The notes below the pieces were generated by a model. It was not told where the DNA came from and did not search any database. It was given only the letters and a program-made list of their open reading frames with translations. A DNA stretch of 64,000 nucleotides from Misgurnus anguillicaudatus (taxonomy: Eukaryota; Chordata; Actinopteri; Cypriniformes; Cobitidae): NCBI RefSeq assembly GCF_027580225.2, contig NC_073357.2, positions 44,168,001-44,232,000 of the forward strand. Reading direction: 5' to 3'. The translations under genes and the position numbers were made by a program. Position 1 is the first letter of the stretch, and each line of letters opens with the position of its first letter. Of the stretch, positions 49,291-62,171 are shown in pieces.

Positions 49291-51153
49291 GTACTCAAGG
49301 TATCAAACTGTCTCTGTCTATTGATTCACTACAATTGTTTGATTGATAGATTTTTATCAAAATGATGCAGACTGCTTTGAGAACTTTCACTAAACTTTCA
49401 AAAGCTGATTCAAAAACACATCTTTAGCTCTGTCTGTCTCTCTCTCTCTCTCTCTCCATGTGCTGTTAGCACCGTCAGAATGCAGGTGCGAATGACAGTG
49501 CAGTATGGCAACGTTTGATGGCTTTGACAGCCTGTCAGAAGGAAATCACTGCCACATGGTTCTATTTCTCTCTTGCTCTATCGCTCTCTCTCACTCTTTC
49601 TCTCCTCCTATCTCTGTCTGCTTGAAGGCTTGACCTCTTCAGTTGGCCCCATTGGTCACGTCATCACTGTCTCTCTTTTGCTCTCAGTCTGACAGAAGAC
49701 ATGAGCCACTGGACACGCCAGGGACAGGACAGGTGAGGCCTTCACACACACGCACACACAATGACTCTCTCACAGGCTGTTATGTGCAGACTCATACACA
49801 CACACCCTCTGGTTTTCAGACTTTTAAAAACAATCTCAAACACACATAGCAGCACGTCCCGCCCCATGTGTCTGCCTCAGCAGCTGGGAGGGATGAGTAG
49901 TGAAATGGCAGAGCAGACTGACGTTTGGAGCTGAACATCCCCTGGCTGCAGGAGCTGACAGGCAGGCAGGTAAAGCACAGAGAACCACAGTCTGCCGCAC
50001 TGACAGACAAAGAGGAGCAAAACGGGGAGCATTTTAGGGAGTTAAGTTTGGACATGGAGCAACAGGAGATGAGATGTGTCTGTCTCTGATAGAGATGATG
50101 GAATTGCCACTCGCTGTGACAAAATGAGAGGATTAGCATCACGTATTTGCATACGTTCATGTGCGTGCCCATGCGCTCCTGGGTATGCGCTCAGAAAATC
50201 AGACGTTGCTTAAAGCGATGCCCTGAGCTCCCTGCAGTGAAAGAAATATCCACTGTCAAGATCTTTTTCAACAGGGTTAAAGCACAAGAAAAGGTGCATT
50301 ATGCAGCTTATACACCTCTTTCAAATAAACTTTTAAATCTCCAGAATTACCTACCACACCTGACAAAACTATTCCACAGTCCAGACCTTCAGAGCACATT
50401 ACTATTTGGTACTGTTAGCCAAGCTGAACGCACATTTGTACAATGTGAATCATACAAAAAGCATGATTTTTCAAAAAAAAGCCCCAATCCTAATCCCACC
50501 CTTAACCCCAGCATCACCCCAGTAAGAGCAGATCATACTGAAATGTATGAACTAGCCAGTATGAATTAGCCACCTTGTAAAATGGACACATATTGCCATA
50601 AAACAATCTGTTAATGCTCAATAAACTGATCATGTGTAAGGTCATGTAAACTTTTGGAAAGGTCTGATCAGCAGGTTTATTTTGTTCATGTACATTTTGT
50701 TCATGTGCGCATGTCTCTGAGTGTAAAATATAAACATCACAGATGGTAAAGTGTAAAAAAAACACAACAGTATAGATTTTATAGACAGATTTTCAGCCGG
50801 TCTTTTGAATGACTAAGCGGACTATAGGGAGTGATGTCACTACTTTGGATTTCGAGATTTGTTTCCGGAGGATATGCATATCACAATGGTTTTCAATAAA
50901 TTCGATTTAATTTTAATACTTCAAAAAGTTACACAAGTTTAGGTTGAAGCTAATAATTTAGTATCTGCCACATGGATGTTATTTGGGATATGTGTTGTAT
51001 GCAACTCCGCGTGCAGCTGCACATGATAGTGGTGATATTTATTTTATTTTGGTTTGTTAGTTTTTTTACATTTATGTAACAGTAAAACATGGCTGTTCAC
51101 TTATAAAAGTAGTTGTGATGCTTTGTTTGTCCCTGTAATATAAAAATTATATG
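49291..51153. other. No gene seen
   Basis: CT-rich tracts near 49430-49460 and 49560-49620. Several frames (49816-50172 minus, 50147-50569 plus) lack recognisable domains. A balanced segment at 49850-50110 could be a conserved element. Confidence 0.3.
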
Positions 51154-51161
51154 TTGTTTAG

Positions 51162-53100
51162 TAGTGTTGTAGTTCTTGAGACCAGTCTTGGTCTCGTCTT
51201 GGAATCGACCGCTTTTTTACTCGGTCTCATCTTGGTCTAAGACAAAGAGGACTCAGAATTTTTTTTAAGACCGGTCAAGACCACAACTGATGGCACATCA
51301 CAAATTTTTTTTTTATCATTAATTTTATGCAGTTTATTCAGGTTTGGCATTGTTTAAGCATTGTTTAAGTTTCTCCCAATTACAATTTTTCTAATTTTAT
51401 TACTAAAAACACTTGCATTGTGATAAGTGGATGGCAAGCCATGGAAAGACAGTTCAGATTAAATGGTTAAGTTGATTTCAGCTCTTTGGTGTTTGTTCAC
51501 TTTTGTTTGCTTGTAGACGGGGATGGATTCCCACATATATGCGGTGCCTTTGGTTGTTTTGTCAACTTCTCTGATGGCATACACGCGCGCACACGCGCAC
51601 AGACAGACAAGAAATGCCTAATCATATGCATATTCCACATTTTATCATAAGTGTTTTAATGCAGTGACTTGCACTGGTCTTGGTCTTGACTTGGTCTCGG
51701 CCTGTCTTGGTCTCGGTTTAGGTGGTCTTGACTAGGGCTGCACGATATATCGAAAATGTATCGCCATCGCGATAAGTATGTGTGCGATATGCATATCGCA
51801 GGGAGCTGCGATAACTTGCATTTATTTTACATGTCTATCATTTGTGTGTTGCATGCTTAGATTGTCCAAATTACACCGATCAGAAGGTGTTTCCCACACA
51901 CTTACTTTACTTGGGCGGCTCTCTCAAGTATATTAACAACCGCCCACGTGTATTTGGCATCAAATTTGGTCTTTTTTTGTCCGGGATAATGACATTATGC
52001 GTGGGAGCACGTTGTGTCTTTTCCGATGAGTTCGCTGTGCGTTTGCGTGCTCTGAATTGGGTGCGACGCAAAGCTCAGTGTCACATTGTAGCCTTCCATG
52101 TTCCTGAACTTGATCATAGTTGTATCCATTAGAGGTCTTCACGGAAGGACACGGGTCTATATTTTGAAAGGTCCCATTTTAATTACTCCAGGTACCGGGT
52201 CTGTTTAAACCCGATTCGATCAGAGAACAGCCGTGAAGAGTCAGTCAGCGCTAACGTGCTATAGCGCATGTGCAGTCAAGCGTGCCTCCGGTTTCTATGG
52301 CGATGAAAACTGACTCTTGTTTATATAAAGTCACGGCCACGCGCTGCACTTTCTTTCTCCCATGTTTATAGTATTATTATCAATGAACCGTCTTTTTATA
52401 TGTTTGCTACAAAGATGGTAGCAAATAACCAATGTTAATGCCAAGCCCATTGTACTGAACGAGCAGCTAAAACGGTCAAACAGTCATTATGTAAGCTGAA
52501 TCTACATACTTTATATAGAGTATACTTTTGAATCTAAAGTAATGACGGATTAAGCTCTTTTAATCTGCAACAGAGGAATAGAAAGAGAGGCACTTTTACT
52601 GCTTCTACACAAACCTATCAACTTTATAATATTTAGACCTATTTATAATCCATAGACCTGCATTGTCTATCATTAATATACTATACATTTTATTGTATAA
52701 AGTTAGTCTTTCTACACCTCTCACAATGTTAATAAATCCCTTTAAAGGGGATCATATTCACAAGTTCATTCAGCTTTGTTCATGTCAAAGAGAAAGCAAA
52801 GAGAGTTTGGAGTGGTTGGATTTATGAAATTAATATAAATATTCAATAAATCAAAGTACTGTGTTATGGTCACACATTACTAGTTTTTGTGACATGTATA
52901 GCATAGTTTAATTACATCTTAAGAATATGCAGTACCTCTTTATTTCATTATCTAAATGATAAAAATAAAAGCAAATAAAAATATAATTTCTCTAAGAAAG
53001 ACATATCGCAAGCCATATCGCCATCGCACCCACCAACAGAACTATCGCATACCGCATATTTTCTCATTATCGTGCAGCCCTAGTCTTGACTACAACACTA
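51162..53100. mobile_element. Outer hAT-type element of a nest (TAGTGTTGTAGT ends)
   Basis: The left end TAGTGTTGTAGTTCTTGAGA and the right end GTCTTGACTACAACACTA are inverted. Repeated GGTCTTGGTCTCG-type words lie inside both ends. Flanks TTGTTTAG (51154-51161) and TTGGTTAT (53101-53108) agree at 6 of 8 bases. Without the nested insert (51733-53082) it would be only about 590 bp. Confidence 0.7.
51733..53082. mobile_element. hAT-type element nested in the outer one
   Basis: TAGGGCTGCACGATATATCG on the left mirrors ATTATCGTGCAGCCCTA on the right, and GTCTTGAC flanks both ends exactly (51725-51732 and 53083-53090). The ends carry ATCGC words in inverted order (CGCCATCGCGATAAG, CGCCATCGCACCC). 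The termini resemble those of the satellite host at 35273. Inside, AGAGGTCTTCACGG at 52131 and GTGTTTCCCACACA at 51888 look like fragments of two other hAT-like repeats, so the nest may be three levels deep. Confidence 0.87.
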
Positions 53101-53116
53101 TTGGTTATATGTCAAT

Positions 53117-54477
53117 TAGGGATGGGCATTTTCCAGTAATTTACTATTCGAATATTTAAGCTCATAAAGAACGAATATTCGAATATTCGTTTATTTAAAT
53201 TATGTTAATTAAGACATGCGTCTTTTGTATTTTTCATTTTGTCATAATTTCACAGAAGGCTTATAATTAGGAAATATCCACAACAAGCTAAACTTATATT
53301 CTGTATGTATATGTATGTATGTATGTATTTTTAAGTTGAAAACATTGTAAATTGTATATATATATTTTAAATTCTTTTTAAAAAATATCCTACAGAAAAA
53401 AGACGTTAAAACCCCATGCGGAGCGAAGTCTGAGTCAGTCAAACCCTTAGTTTCAAGTCGGTCGTTAGTATGAATTCATTACTGTTGGATCTTACATACA
53501 TTATATTATACCAAATATTATACACTAACCCCAAATCTAAGCAAAGTTTGAGGACTTGCGAAGTTTAAAGTTTGAGGACTTGACAAAGTAGGCTATCATC
53601 ATTTAAACCCTTAAACAGACTCCAAATAAGAGCCCGGAGCAAACGAAAAAACGCATCTACATAACCGACTGCTCAGTCAACATATAAATATCTTCTCAGT
53701 TTAGTTTGACATGTATTTGTGAATAAAGAAACCATCTTTACCCTACCTGCTTCGGTGAAAGCCCGTTCTTCTGACTAGATACAATAATGCCGGTGCTGCG
53801 GAGAAATCTCTTCCTCATGTTGCACGTGATGATGGTTATCGGATAAAAACAACAGACGGATTGAACAAGATTGAATATCTGTATTTAACATTATTTTGTA
53901 AGCTGGCTCGATAGATTGTGCAAAGTTACTAACGTTAGCTTAATTTAACAAGATTTCACAAAGACGGAGCTTTGCTTTTAAACAGCCATGTGCAGTTATC
54001 CGGTTCATTTTTGAAAGAGCACCGCATATTATAAATGTTGTCCGTTTCATTTCGTTCTCCGTGTCTGTCTCGTTATTAACAAAATAAAGTAGACTTTATA
54101 ACAGAAAGCTTACAAATCTTTCATGATGTGTTGATGCGGGCGGCGGAGAAGCACGTTTAATAACACGTGAGCCCTCACGTGAGCCAGTGGCCAAATATGG
54201 CGCGGCGCGGCCAAACCCGGAGATAAAAGAAAAAAAAAACTTAAATTCGTCTGCAATCTGCATTGCCAAACAATCAGAAATATATACGAATTAATGTTCA
54301 TGTATATCTTACATTTAAGTCTGTAAAAGAGTATAGACGAAGTGAAAAAGCATTAAATAAGTCGTAACCCTTTGGTGGCACATTAAAAACAAACAAACAT
54401 TCGAATAGCATTTTTTAAATTCGAATTATTATTGCCGATCGAATATTCGAATATTCGAATATCCGTGCCCATCCCTA
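53117..54477. mobile_element. hAT-type element (TAGGGATGGGCATTTT)
   Basis: TAGGGATGGGCATTTTCC on the left mirrors CGTGCCCATCCCTA on the right. ATGTCAAT flanks both ends exactly (53109-53116 and 54478-54485). Repeated palindromic GAATATTCGAATATTCG words lie at both subterminal regions. The interior has no recognisable transposase. Its left duplication starts at the base after the outer element's right-hand flank. Confidence 0.87.
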
Positions 54478-54485
54478 ATGTCAAT

Positions 54486-56159
54486 GTCACACACCTGTAG
54501 GTAATCGGCAGGTGCATAGGAGAAGACAATGAAGTCCAAATGTAGACACAAACTCAGAAAATCGAAACATTGCTAATAAAGAGATTTTGATTTTTGCAAG
54601 ATAGGGTGCAGGATTTTTTGAGTTTGTGTTTATATCATTTTTGAAAATATATTTAAATACAACTTAAATCAATTTTAGAAAAAGAAATTCTGTATCGCAT
54701 ATCAAATATTGCATTTTAGTATGCTATGCATACCGAATTTTTCTTCAATATTGCACAGCCATAGCTCAATGTATTATTTATATACAACAAGTAATCCAGC
54801 TCAACTGTACAGCAACACAGGTAGTGTAGTTTACAGTTGCCAGATAATACAAAAACACATCACCATTAATATATATCTTAAAATCACAGGTGTGATTTTA
54901 TCTGCATTTAATGACTTCAAACGCAGTTCATCCAATCAGCATTCAGAGTCAGAACTATCCGATTTTATTGCAGTATAAACCATCCTCCCTCTCCTTGACA
55001 AACATGCTCATCAAAGCATAAAGGGATGAATTATATACCTCTCTTATAATCCGGAGGTCACAGCGGTATTGAACTTGATTGAAATGAATGAGAGAATTAG
55101 CCTGCAGTAATTCTGATTCCTGCCTTTGAAGCAAACCTCAGTCCTATTGGCAGCTTTACAATCAGAGCTGCAGATGTCCGTCTGTGAGCGCTTCCTCCAC
55201 CCAAACTGCCTGAAGCTGCTGCATACTGGCTGACGGCGGACAGACAGGAGGTTGGAACTGCACGATATTTCTGAACAGATGACAGAGGTGAATTATTCAC
55301 ATTGTTATGGAGGCTCCCTCTCCTCCTTCATAAATCTTCCTCTCCTGATGGATAGAGTGGCAGATCAGGGAGAGAGAGAGAGAGAGAGGGATATGGATAC
55401 CTGCTCCTCTCTCGGTTTAACAAAGACCATAACTCTCGAATGAAAAAACAGCAAATGCAGCACAGTGGCAAAGTGTTGCACATGGACAGGGACTGGAAAC
55501 AATCCCAAGACATTAGACATTGACATAGTCATTGACTTTCTGAGGTAATTTTAGGAAGTATTAATGGAGCTTGACGGCAAAGCGAATGGAAGGTTTCGTT
55601 TTTGGAAAGCAGGTGAAGCGGCAGACACGGGGTTAAGTTCCTGCCTCGTCCGTGCACGGCCAGAGGCTGTTTGTTTCTTTTTAAAATGGGCGACACACCA
55701 TATGTGGAGGTCATTAGTCTTGACAAAAAAGAAATACCGTCCTTTACTTATTGTAAAGGACAATGTGTCAATGAGGAAATTAACTTGTTTTTTCTGTCAC
55801 ACTTTTTGTGGCCAAAGGACCTTGACTTTTTCCACTTTTTTTGCTCCTAATAAATAGAACAGCTTCTGCTTGTTATGTAGGTGAATGTCTCCATTACAGC
55901 TACAGTCACAGTAGACTTACTTGCTTAGCATAATGGAATTAGGTTTAATAACACTATATTTAAAAGGTTTTATTTCAAGATGGACTAGTAAAGTTTTGAT
56001 GTTATTCTGTTTATCCATCTCCTCTATCCAACACAATAATTTGTACATATACGAGGTGGCTAATACGTATAAATTCATGATATCAAGTTTGTACGGTTTT
56101 ATGATTTGCTTTCACCTCGTGATGTTGGGATTAGAGGAGGGTTTAGGAATAAAGCATCA
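54486..56159. other. No gene seen
   Basis: An end-like word (AATATTGCACAGCCATAG) near 54749 suggests an old hAT-like fragment. A GA run lies at 55371-55387. Short frames, several mutually antisense, have no known domain. Confidence 0.3.
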
Positions 56160-57482
56160 TTAAAGAGCACCTATTTCATTACTAAAAAAACAACGTTATT
56201 TTGTGTATTTGGTATAATACAATGTGTCTGCGTGGTTTATGGTTAAAACCACTGATCTATATAAATGACTGGATTGTGCATAGAACGCGTGAGGTGAAGC
56301 CAGCGCAGAGTTCGAGCGGCCATCTTGGTATACCCAACCGGTAGAGGGCGTCATTGACTTGCATTCAAAATCATGATCTAAATTTACCCGCTTTACAGCG
56401 TATCAGTCACACAAGATTCATTTTTAGGATGTGTACGTAAATTAATAGTTAATTCTGGTGTTATTTGCAATGCTTATGTTTTAATCTGGCAGGATAATGG
56501 ATTTATAAAAAACCTTTAAGGTGAGTGTGTCTGCCGCATTCTGTTAATGACACGGGTATAAATAAAGTTTATTTTAGACATTAAGCTGTACGGTCAGCGT
56601 TATTTCTTTGAATAAGTTTAGGTAACTTGTAAAGATAACAATTACAAAACCAGCAAATTATTGCATGTACATACGGTACAAAGTATGGTTATTTATTTAG
56701 ATTTCAGAATGAGCACGTTTGTCATTAATACTAAATATGCTGCGGTCTGTCCGCTGATCTGATACTGTAAAAAAGATGAATGTATAATAAGCAAAATGTA
56801 CAACTTTCAGTAAATGTACATGCTTAGGGCATTTGCGTTGTAATAATGTACAGGGAGACTTCAGATATAAAAACAGAGACAAGTAAAGTGACGTTTTATC
56901 ATTAAAATCTAATCGCGTCCATTGATTTAATAGAACGTTTGGGTATACCAACATGGCGGGCGGTGGCTTCACAGTTGTGACGTCTTGCGCAATCCAGAGT
57001 CATTTATATAGATCAGTGTTCAAAACGCACATTATTTTTTCACATTCCTTTCATTTTCGTAGCTCCAGATTTTCATCTCTTCCTGAAACGCACAGATTTT
57101 GTACAAAACTCGTTGATCTGAAAAGCGCTGTGTCCCTTATTGGCCGGCTAATCTGTACGTCGTGATTGGCCTGAATACTTCTGACGTCAGCCGGAAATGT
57201 GACGCTTCTTACCATGTTTGAAAGATTCGGTCACAATGCAATGCTTACAAGAGTTAACTTACAAGCTGAGTCCAAAGAGGGAGGAGTTATGATAATGTTG
57301 GAAGTAAACCAGCAAGTAATCCCAGGAAGTAAACTGTTGCCTACAATCCGTGTGTTTGTTGTAGTCCAAGAAAAGAGATTTACGTTGGAGACGGGGTTGT
57401 AACTTTTGCATATTGTTAACATGTACTAATACACACTTACACACCAAATAAAATCGTCAATCGGATAATAGGTTCTCTTTAA
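56160..57482. mobile_element. TTAA-flanked element (AGAGCACCTATT termini)
   Basis: TTAA (56160-56163) is followed by AGAGCACCTATTTC. On the right, GATAATAGGTTCTCT is followed by TTAA (57479-57482). The inverted termini agree at 11 of 12 bases. TTAA on both sides is the piggyBac-type target. Inside is a second, longer inverted repeat (56250-57018). The 1.3 kb has no transposase. Confidence 0.72.
56250..57018. repeat. Inner foldback with ~85 bp arms
   Basis: The left arm CACTGATCTATATAAATGAC ... GCCATCTTGGTATACCCAA (56250-56338) is repeated in reverse complement at 56939-57018 (TTGGGTATACCAACATGG ... GTCATTTATATAGATCAGTG). Arms differ by several substitutions and short gaps. This may be a separate element inserted into the TTAA element, or its own subterminal arms. 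No clear duplication separates the two readings. Confidence 0.75.
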
Positions 57483-57774
57483 AGTCTGTGTAAAGTCATT
57501 TCAAAGAATTGTTTTAAAACATGTTAGAAATGTATTGTGGAAACAATGACTATATAGTCCTGAATTGTGGAGTTACACCGTTAAACAGTTTTTACACATT
57601 TCTGTGTTTAGGATTATTTGGGCGGGGCTAAAACAGTGGCTCGATGACGTACTGGGGTCACCAAACATGGCCCCGCTATTAATACATTCATGACGCAAGC
57701 ATCCATTCGGGCATATTTGGGCGACTAATTTTATTTACTTGGTGTTTTTTAATCATTAAAATTTAGCTGGGTGG

Positions 57775-58352
57775 TTAAAGCGGAATTGAACCCTATAACC
57801 TCTGGAGTATGTGGATGTAAGGACAACAAATGCAGGCCACCGGGAGTTAGTTTTTATTGTTTACCTCAACGCGACCCTCAGTTGGCAAACCACTAACAGA
57901 TTACTAGAAAATTTTAATATGCAGCCAGCAGTTTCGTCAGGAGGACTTCGGTACTGTTTTTCAACCCAGTTTTTCCGCGGACTCAGATAATGTAAAATAG
58001 TTAAAATATCTAAAACATAATTTGGCTAAGTTGTAGCTTGTCTTGTGTAACTACGTTAAACATACTACGTAGAAAGTTATCATCATGTTGTTATTATTAT
58101 GAACACGAACAAAGCAAGCTAACGTTAGCTCATCCTGTGCAGCTGTCAATCAAAGAACGTTATCATCTACTGTCAATCATCTCGCCTCAAGACCCGCCCC
58201 CATTCAGAACGTTCAGAATTATGTAGTCATAGATTTTTCTTCCAATGATTTGACGACACATCAAATCACTGTTACTGCAGCAGTTAAAAGCTTAAATTTT
58301 TTATATGAAGTGTTGGAGCATAATGTTGTTTTACGGTGGATTTCCGCTTTAA
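57775..58352. mobile_element. TTAA-flanked element (AGCGGAA termini) with THAP relic
   Basis: TTAA (57775-57778) plus AGCGGAATTGAACCC on the left mirrors GGTGGATTTCCGCT plus TTAA (58349-58352) on the right, so termini AGCGGAA are inverted. The 578 bp interior holds a short THAP-like peptide (57804-57896). It could be a MITE that captured part of a gene, or a decayed larger transposon. Confidence 0.62.
57804..57896 (+). pseudogene. THAP-type zinc-finger fragment
   Basis: The plus frame has paired cysteines in GVCGCKDNKCRPPGVSFYC, followed by LPQRDPQLANH and a stop. The spacing CxxC...PPGVSFY.LP matches the first third of THAP domains, which begin C-x(2-4)-C and carry a conserved P and F before a basic loop. 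The second zinc pair (CxxH) and the AVPTIF motif are absent downstream, where the frame is stopped at 57894. There is no start codon. It is probably a relic of a THAP transposase or host gene exon. Match judged by eye. Confidence 0.5.
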
Positions 58353-59966
58353 TAACACATTTTCTGTGGTGTGACAAACTATCAGTATGCACGGACTTCA
58401 ATGTTTTTTCTTAATAAACTTATCCACTTTATAAAATATGCACAAAATCCTGTGAGATCAGGTTGAATCTATCCATCAATCTATAACAGTCCTGTCCTTT
58501 GTGTCTCAAGCTCAACTGTAAAAGCCCACATTCCATTTCAGCAATGCATTGTTTGCCATCTTTTCAGCGGATGTGACACATATTCGAAAACAAACCCTAC
58601 ACTTTCCGATATCTTCCCATTGTGATCTCGCCAGCAACTCATCAACACATCAAACGCTCCAAAGTCCTCTTTTCTCCGCTCATTCTTACCAACAATTACC
58701 AGCATCTGATAGACGCAAGCCCCTCCACAGATCGGCCCTTGGTGTAGATTGCCAATTTGGGCGTTTGTTTCTGGTCTCCTTTTCTTTCTCTCATTGTTCT
58801 CCTCTCAGGCCAGGCTACTGTCAGGGGGCTCGCACGAGGCTGTGGTGCCGGGGCCCGGGCCCTACAAGAACGAAAGGGTGTCAAAACACATGGACCAGAC
58901 CATTTATCATGTAATCTAGAGAGCGAATGGACGGGGCACTATCAGCAATCTGCTATTGATCCGCTGCAGCAGGCCTGCTATTGTTCATCTGAGGAGCAGG
59001 ACTGGCACACAGCATTAATGAAAGAAACTAAACAATGCATAGCAATCAGAGACATGGATTCACAGGCTTGGCAAGGGATGGGGAGAGAAAGACAAGAATT
59101 CGAAAAAAAAAGTTTGGAGGGAGAAAGTTCAGGATTATTTGGGTGAGACTGTGTGTTTGTGTTAAAAGAGAGAAAGAGAGAGAGGGGGTGAAAAATTGGA
59201 CTGCATTCTCTTGTCAACCACTAGCCATGACTAAGAGTCGACCTGAGCCGTCACCCAACATTTTTAAAGCCAGCGGCACTTCGATGGAGACAACCTCATG
59301 CACCATTACTTCAAACTGCATCTGTGTTTAGCCTGAATTAAACATCATTAATACACCATGTGTTGTTCTTGGCACTTTCTGCATCTAGATATCTCCAAGA
59401 TGATTGATTTTTAAACCAGGTAACAAAACGTCCATGAGCCACAAACAAAGGGCAAATCCCACATAACTATACATAACTGAATACAAACCTCAGTTATTGA
59501 CGAAAATATTGACCTACTTTATCCACTGTCGCCATCTCTAGTCTCACGCAGATGTTTTAGACTTCGGTGCAACTGTGTGTACAACCTCATCCATACAATC
59601 ATTTCTTATTTCCATCCAGAACATCTCAACCACATCACAATTCAACACAACGCAAACGACAACACAGAAACATTTCTTTTGAACTGTGAAATCAAAAAGT
59701 TCTCTTTATCCCAGCGTGTTGTGCAGTTGTGTTGTAAAGCTGTGCTTTGTCGTAAATATGAAGGCAGATAGATGGATCAGAGGGAGATGCAGTGGAGGCT
59801 GAGGTGTCAGACTAACTGTCTATTGATGATGGAGGAGAGGCATTTTCTTTCTCTCTTCCCTCGTAAAGCTGTGCGATTGCCCATAGCATCACCATCTGTT
59901 GGTGACTGTAGGGTGAAACAGTAAACACTCTGCCTGTGCCTGTGTGTGCCTGTGTGTGTGTGTGTG

Positions 59967-60005
<39 letters not shown>

Positions 60006-60751
60006 GGGAGATAAAATGGGACGAATTCCAAACCTTCAATCCCCTCCTCTGTGCTGAGTGAATGAAGCAGATTTTTTCATGTAATGGATTCAATATTTAT
60101 CAATTAATTCATCTGCATGTTCGTACTGAGTTCTCTGTAAGCAGTCCAACACACAGCCTGTGCTTTAATAAGACTTATCAAAATTCATTTTTAAACAACC
60201 ACAGTTGGGAGTTCTGCCCTGTCTCCCTGCCACTCATCTGTCCTATTGCTCTAATCCGCTCCATTTTATCGCCGCTATTTGGACAGCATTGGCAGAATGA
60301 CATTTGAGTGAGTGTGACCCATAGGGTGCCTGGAGGTGTGTTTCTCTCTGTGTGTATGTGTGTGTAGTGGAAAAGCAGGAGCCAGTAGATAAAGCACTCG
60401 TGTAGTGACCGTGTCATGTAATTCCCCTTTAATACAGTCGAAGCTGATTCCAGCGAGGTCTCTCCTGAGACCTGATGTCAGTATCCAGCGGAAGCTCAGC
60501 ACAGACACTGCCACCCGAACATACTGCATGCACCTCTGTGAGTGATACTGTGTGTGAGAGAGGGTGTACACATAAAAGTGCACCGTGTGTAGGTATTTCA
60601 TGTGTATTTATCCGGATGAAGCTACGTAGTGCACATTTTGCAGACAAAAATGGCAAGTAACATTCTGATTGGCTGGATTTGAGCAAATGCGCATGTTTTT
60701 ACATGTTCGCATATGTCTATGTATGTGTTAGTGGCATCATGTTAGTTGCAA
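58353..60751. other. No gene seen; mixed unique sequence
   Basis: Positions 58880-59050 are GC-balanced and non-repetitive (with CTGCTATTGATCCGCTGCAG) and could be conserved non-coding sequence. Frames at 58549-58914 and 58757-59146 (+) overlap in different frames and resemble nothing known. The TG microsatellite near 59940 is listed separately. Confidence 0.3.
59938..60003. repeat. (TG)n microsatellite with TGCC interruptions
   Basis: TG units are interrupted by TGCC about every 15-20 bases in the first half, then continue uninterrupted for about 36 bases. Confidence 0.93.
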
Positions 60752-60995
60752 TTAAAGGCACGATTTTTGAAAAATGCTTTGAAAGAGAAAGTCGGGCCAG
60801 GAACCTAAACAGACTTGTAGCCAATCAGCAGTAAGGGGTTTGTTTACTAACCGACATCGTTGCCTGGCCGTGTACAGTATGTGTGGGGCAGGTCTTTTAA
60901 AAGAAGGTCCAGATTTTACTGGGGTATGGACTTGTTTGTTAAGGTGATTTCAAATGTCAACATTGGCTTACAGAGATCATGTACCCCGCCTTTAA
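60752..60995. mobile_element. TTAA-flanked MITE (AGGCACGA termini)
   Basis: TTAA (60752-60755) with AGGCACGATTTTTG on the left and ATCATGTACCCCGCCT with TTAA (60992-60995) on the right. The inner words TTGTAGCCAATCAGCAGTAA and TTCAAATGTCAACATTGGCT are familiar from a zebrafish MITE family. Terminal identity is short (AGGC), so assignment leans on the TTAA pair. Confidence 0.62.
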
Positions 60996-61252
60996 TAAAT
61001 AAACAAGACATCCACTAGCACTGTGTTTTAGTTTGTAATGACAGTATTATTTGTTTACTACTTTATCTTTTCTTTTAATACCATGCCAGCATTTATAGCA
61101 TCTATAGGTTTAATTATATAGAATACAACTAAAAAAAGATTTTATTTTGTCTAAAAACTTGTTAAACTATATTTGGAATGACCTGATAAATTACCAACTT
61201 CTAAACAATATAAATGAGACTAAAACAACTGTCTGTTACTTCCAGGATGTGG

Positions 61253-61587
61253 TTAAAGGAATAGTTCACCCAAAAATGAAAAATCTGTCATCATTTACTC
61301 ACTGTCGTGTTGTTGAAAACCTGTATACAGTAAATGTCTTTGTTCTGATGAACACAAAGGAAGGTATTCTGAGGAATGTTTGCAACCAAACCAATCAGAA
61401 GCCCCAATGACTTTCATAGTATTCTTCATTCCTATTATGGATGTCAATGGGGCCTCGGATCGGTTTGGTTACAAGCATTCCTCAAAATATCTTCCTTTGT
61501 GGTCATCAGAACATCAGAAGAAATTTGTAACAACATAAGGATGAGTAAATGACAGATTTTTCATTTTTGAGTGAACTATCACCTTAA
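61253..61587. mobile_element. TTAA-flanked foldback MITE (AGGAATAGTTCACCC)
   Basis: TTAA (61253-61256), then AGGAATAGTTCACCCAAAAA on the left, mirrored by TTTTTGAGTGAACTATCACC and TTAA (61584-61587). The arms pair through the middle (ATGACTTTCATAGTATTC and so on). It is among the most abundant cyprinid MITEs. Related halves lie at 8195-8283 and 34707. Confidence 0.82.
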
Positions 61588-61676
61588 TAAGAAAGATACG
61601 CAGAGCAAACCAGACTAGTCGGACTACAAAATTAACTAAAATAAATCAAAACTATGCTATATTGCAAAGTAGTGTA

Positions 61677-62169
61677 TGTAACGATACAATAAAGTGGAGG
61701 AAGCAAGCGCAGGCGATCAACACAGATTTATTATGAATAATGGTAATACAGTGAAACAACATAGAAAGTGACTGAGTCCAGGATGTTGGCAATGGTGATC
61801 GAAGGTCTACGGTGGCGTAAGAGGTGTTGGTTGGTGAAGTCGGTGGTGAGTGTGGAGATGGCCAATGGATGAAACCAGGAACGGACCGGAACACTCACAC
61901 GAAGACGACAACACGAAACACTAATCCAAATACACGAACACGGGAGACGATAATCCAAACTGTGTGGCTGGAACATGAATGAGGATCTGACCACAGGAAG
62001 AGAACTGAGTGAGTATATGTAGCTGATGGGTAATGAGGACCAGCTGGAGCGAGGCAATCATACACAGGTGACAACACTTAATCAAACGAGCACATGGCAG
62101 AGGTGAGTGAACAAACAAACACACACACACACATGACACGGAGGAAACAGAGGATTTCCTACCGTGACA
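61677..62169 (-). repeat. 3' LTR of the gypsy element
   Basis: On the minus strand it starts TGTCACGGTAGGAAATCC (62169) and ends GTATCGTTACA (61677), so it has the usual TG...CA borders. A polyadenylation signal AATAAA is at 61732-61727, close to the 3' end. Length is 493 bp. The five bases after it on the minus strand (TACAC) would be the target duplication. The partner at the 5' end is outside the window. Confidence 0.85.
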
Positions 62170-62171
62170 GT

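Noticed and set aside
57184..57447. Short frames on both strands next to the TTAA terminus
   Set aside because: They lie inside the non-coding TTAA element, overlap each other in antisense and have no domain.
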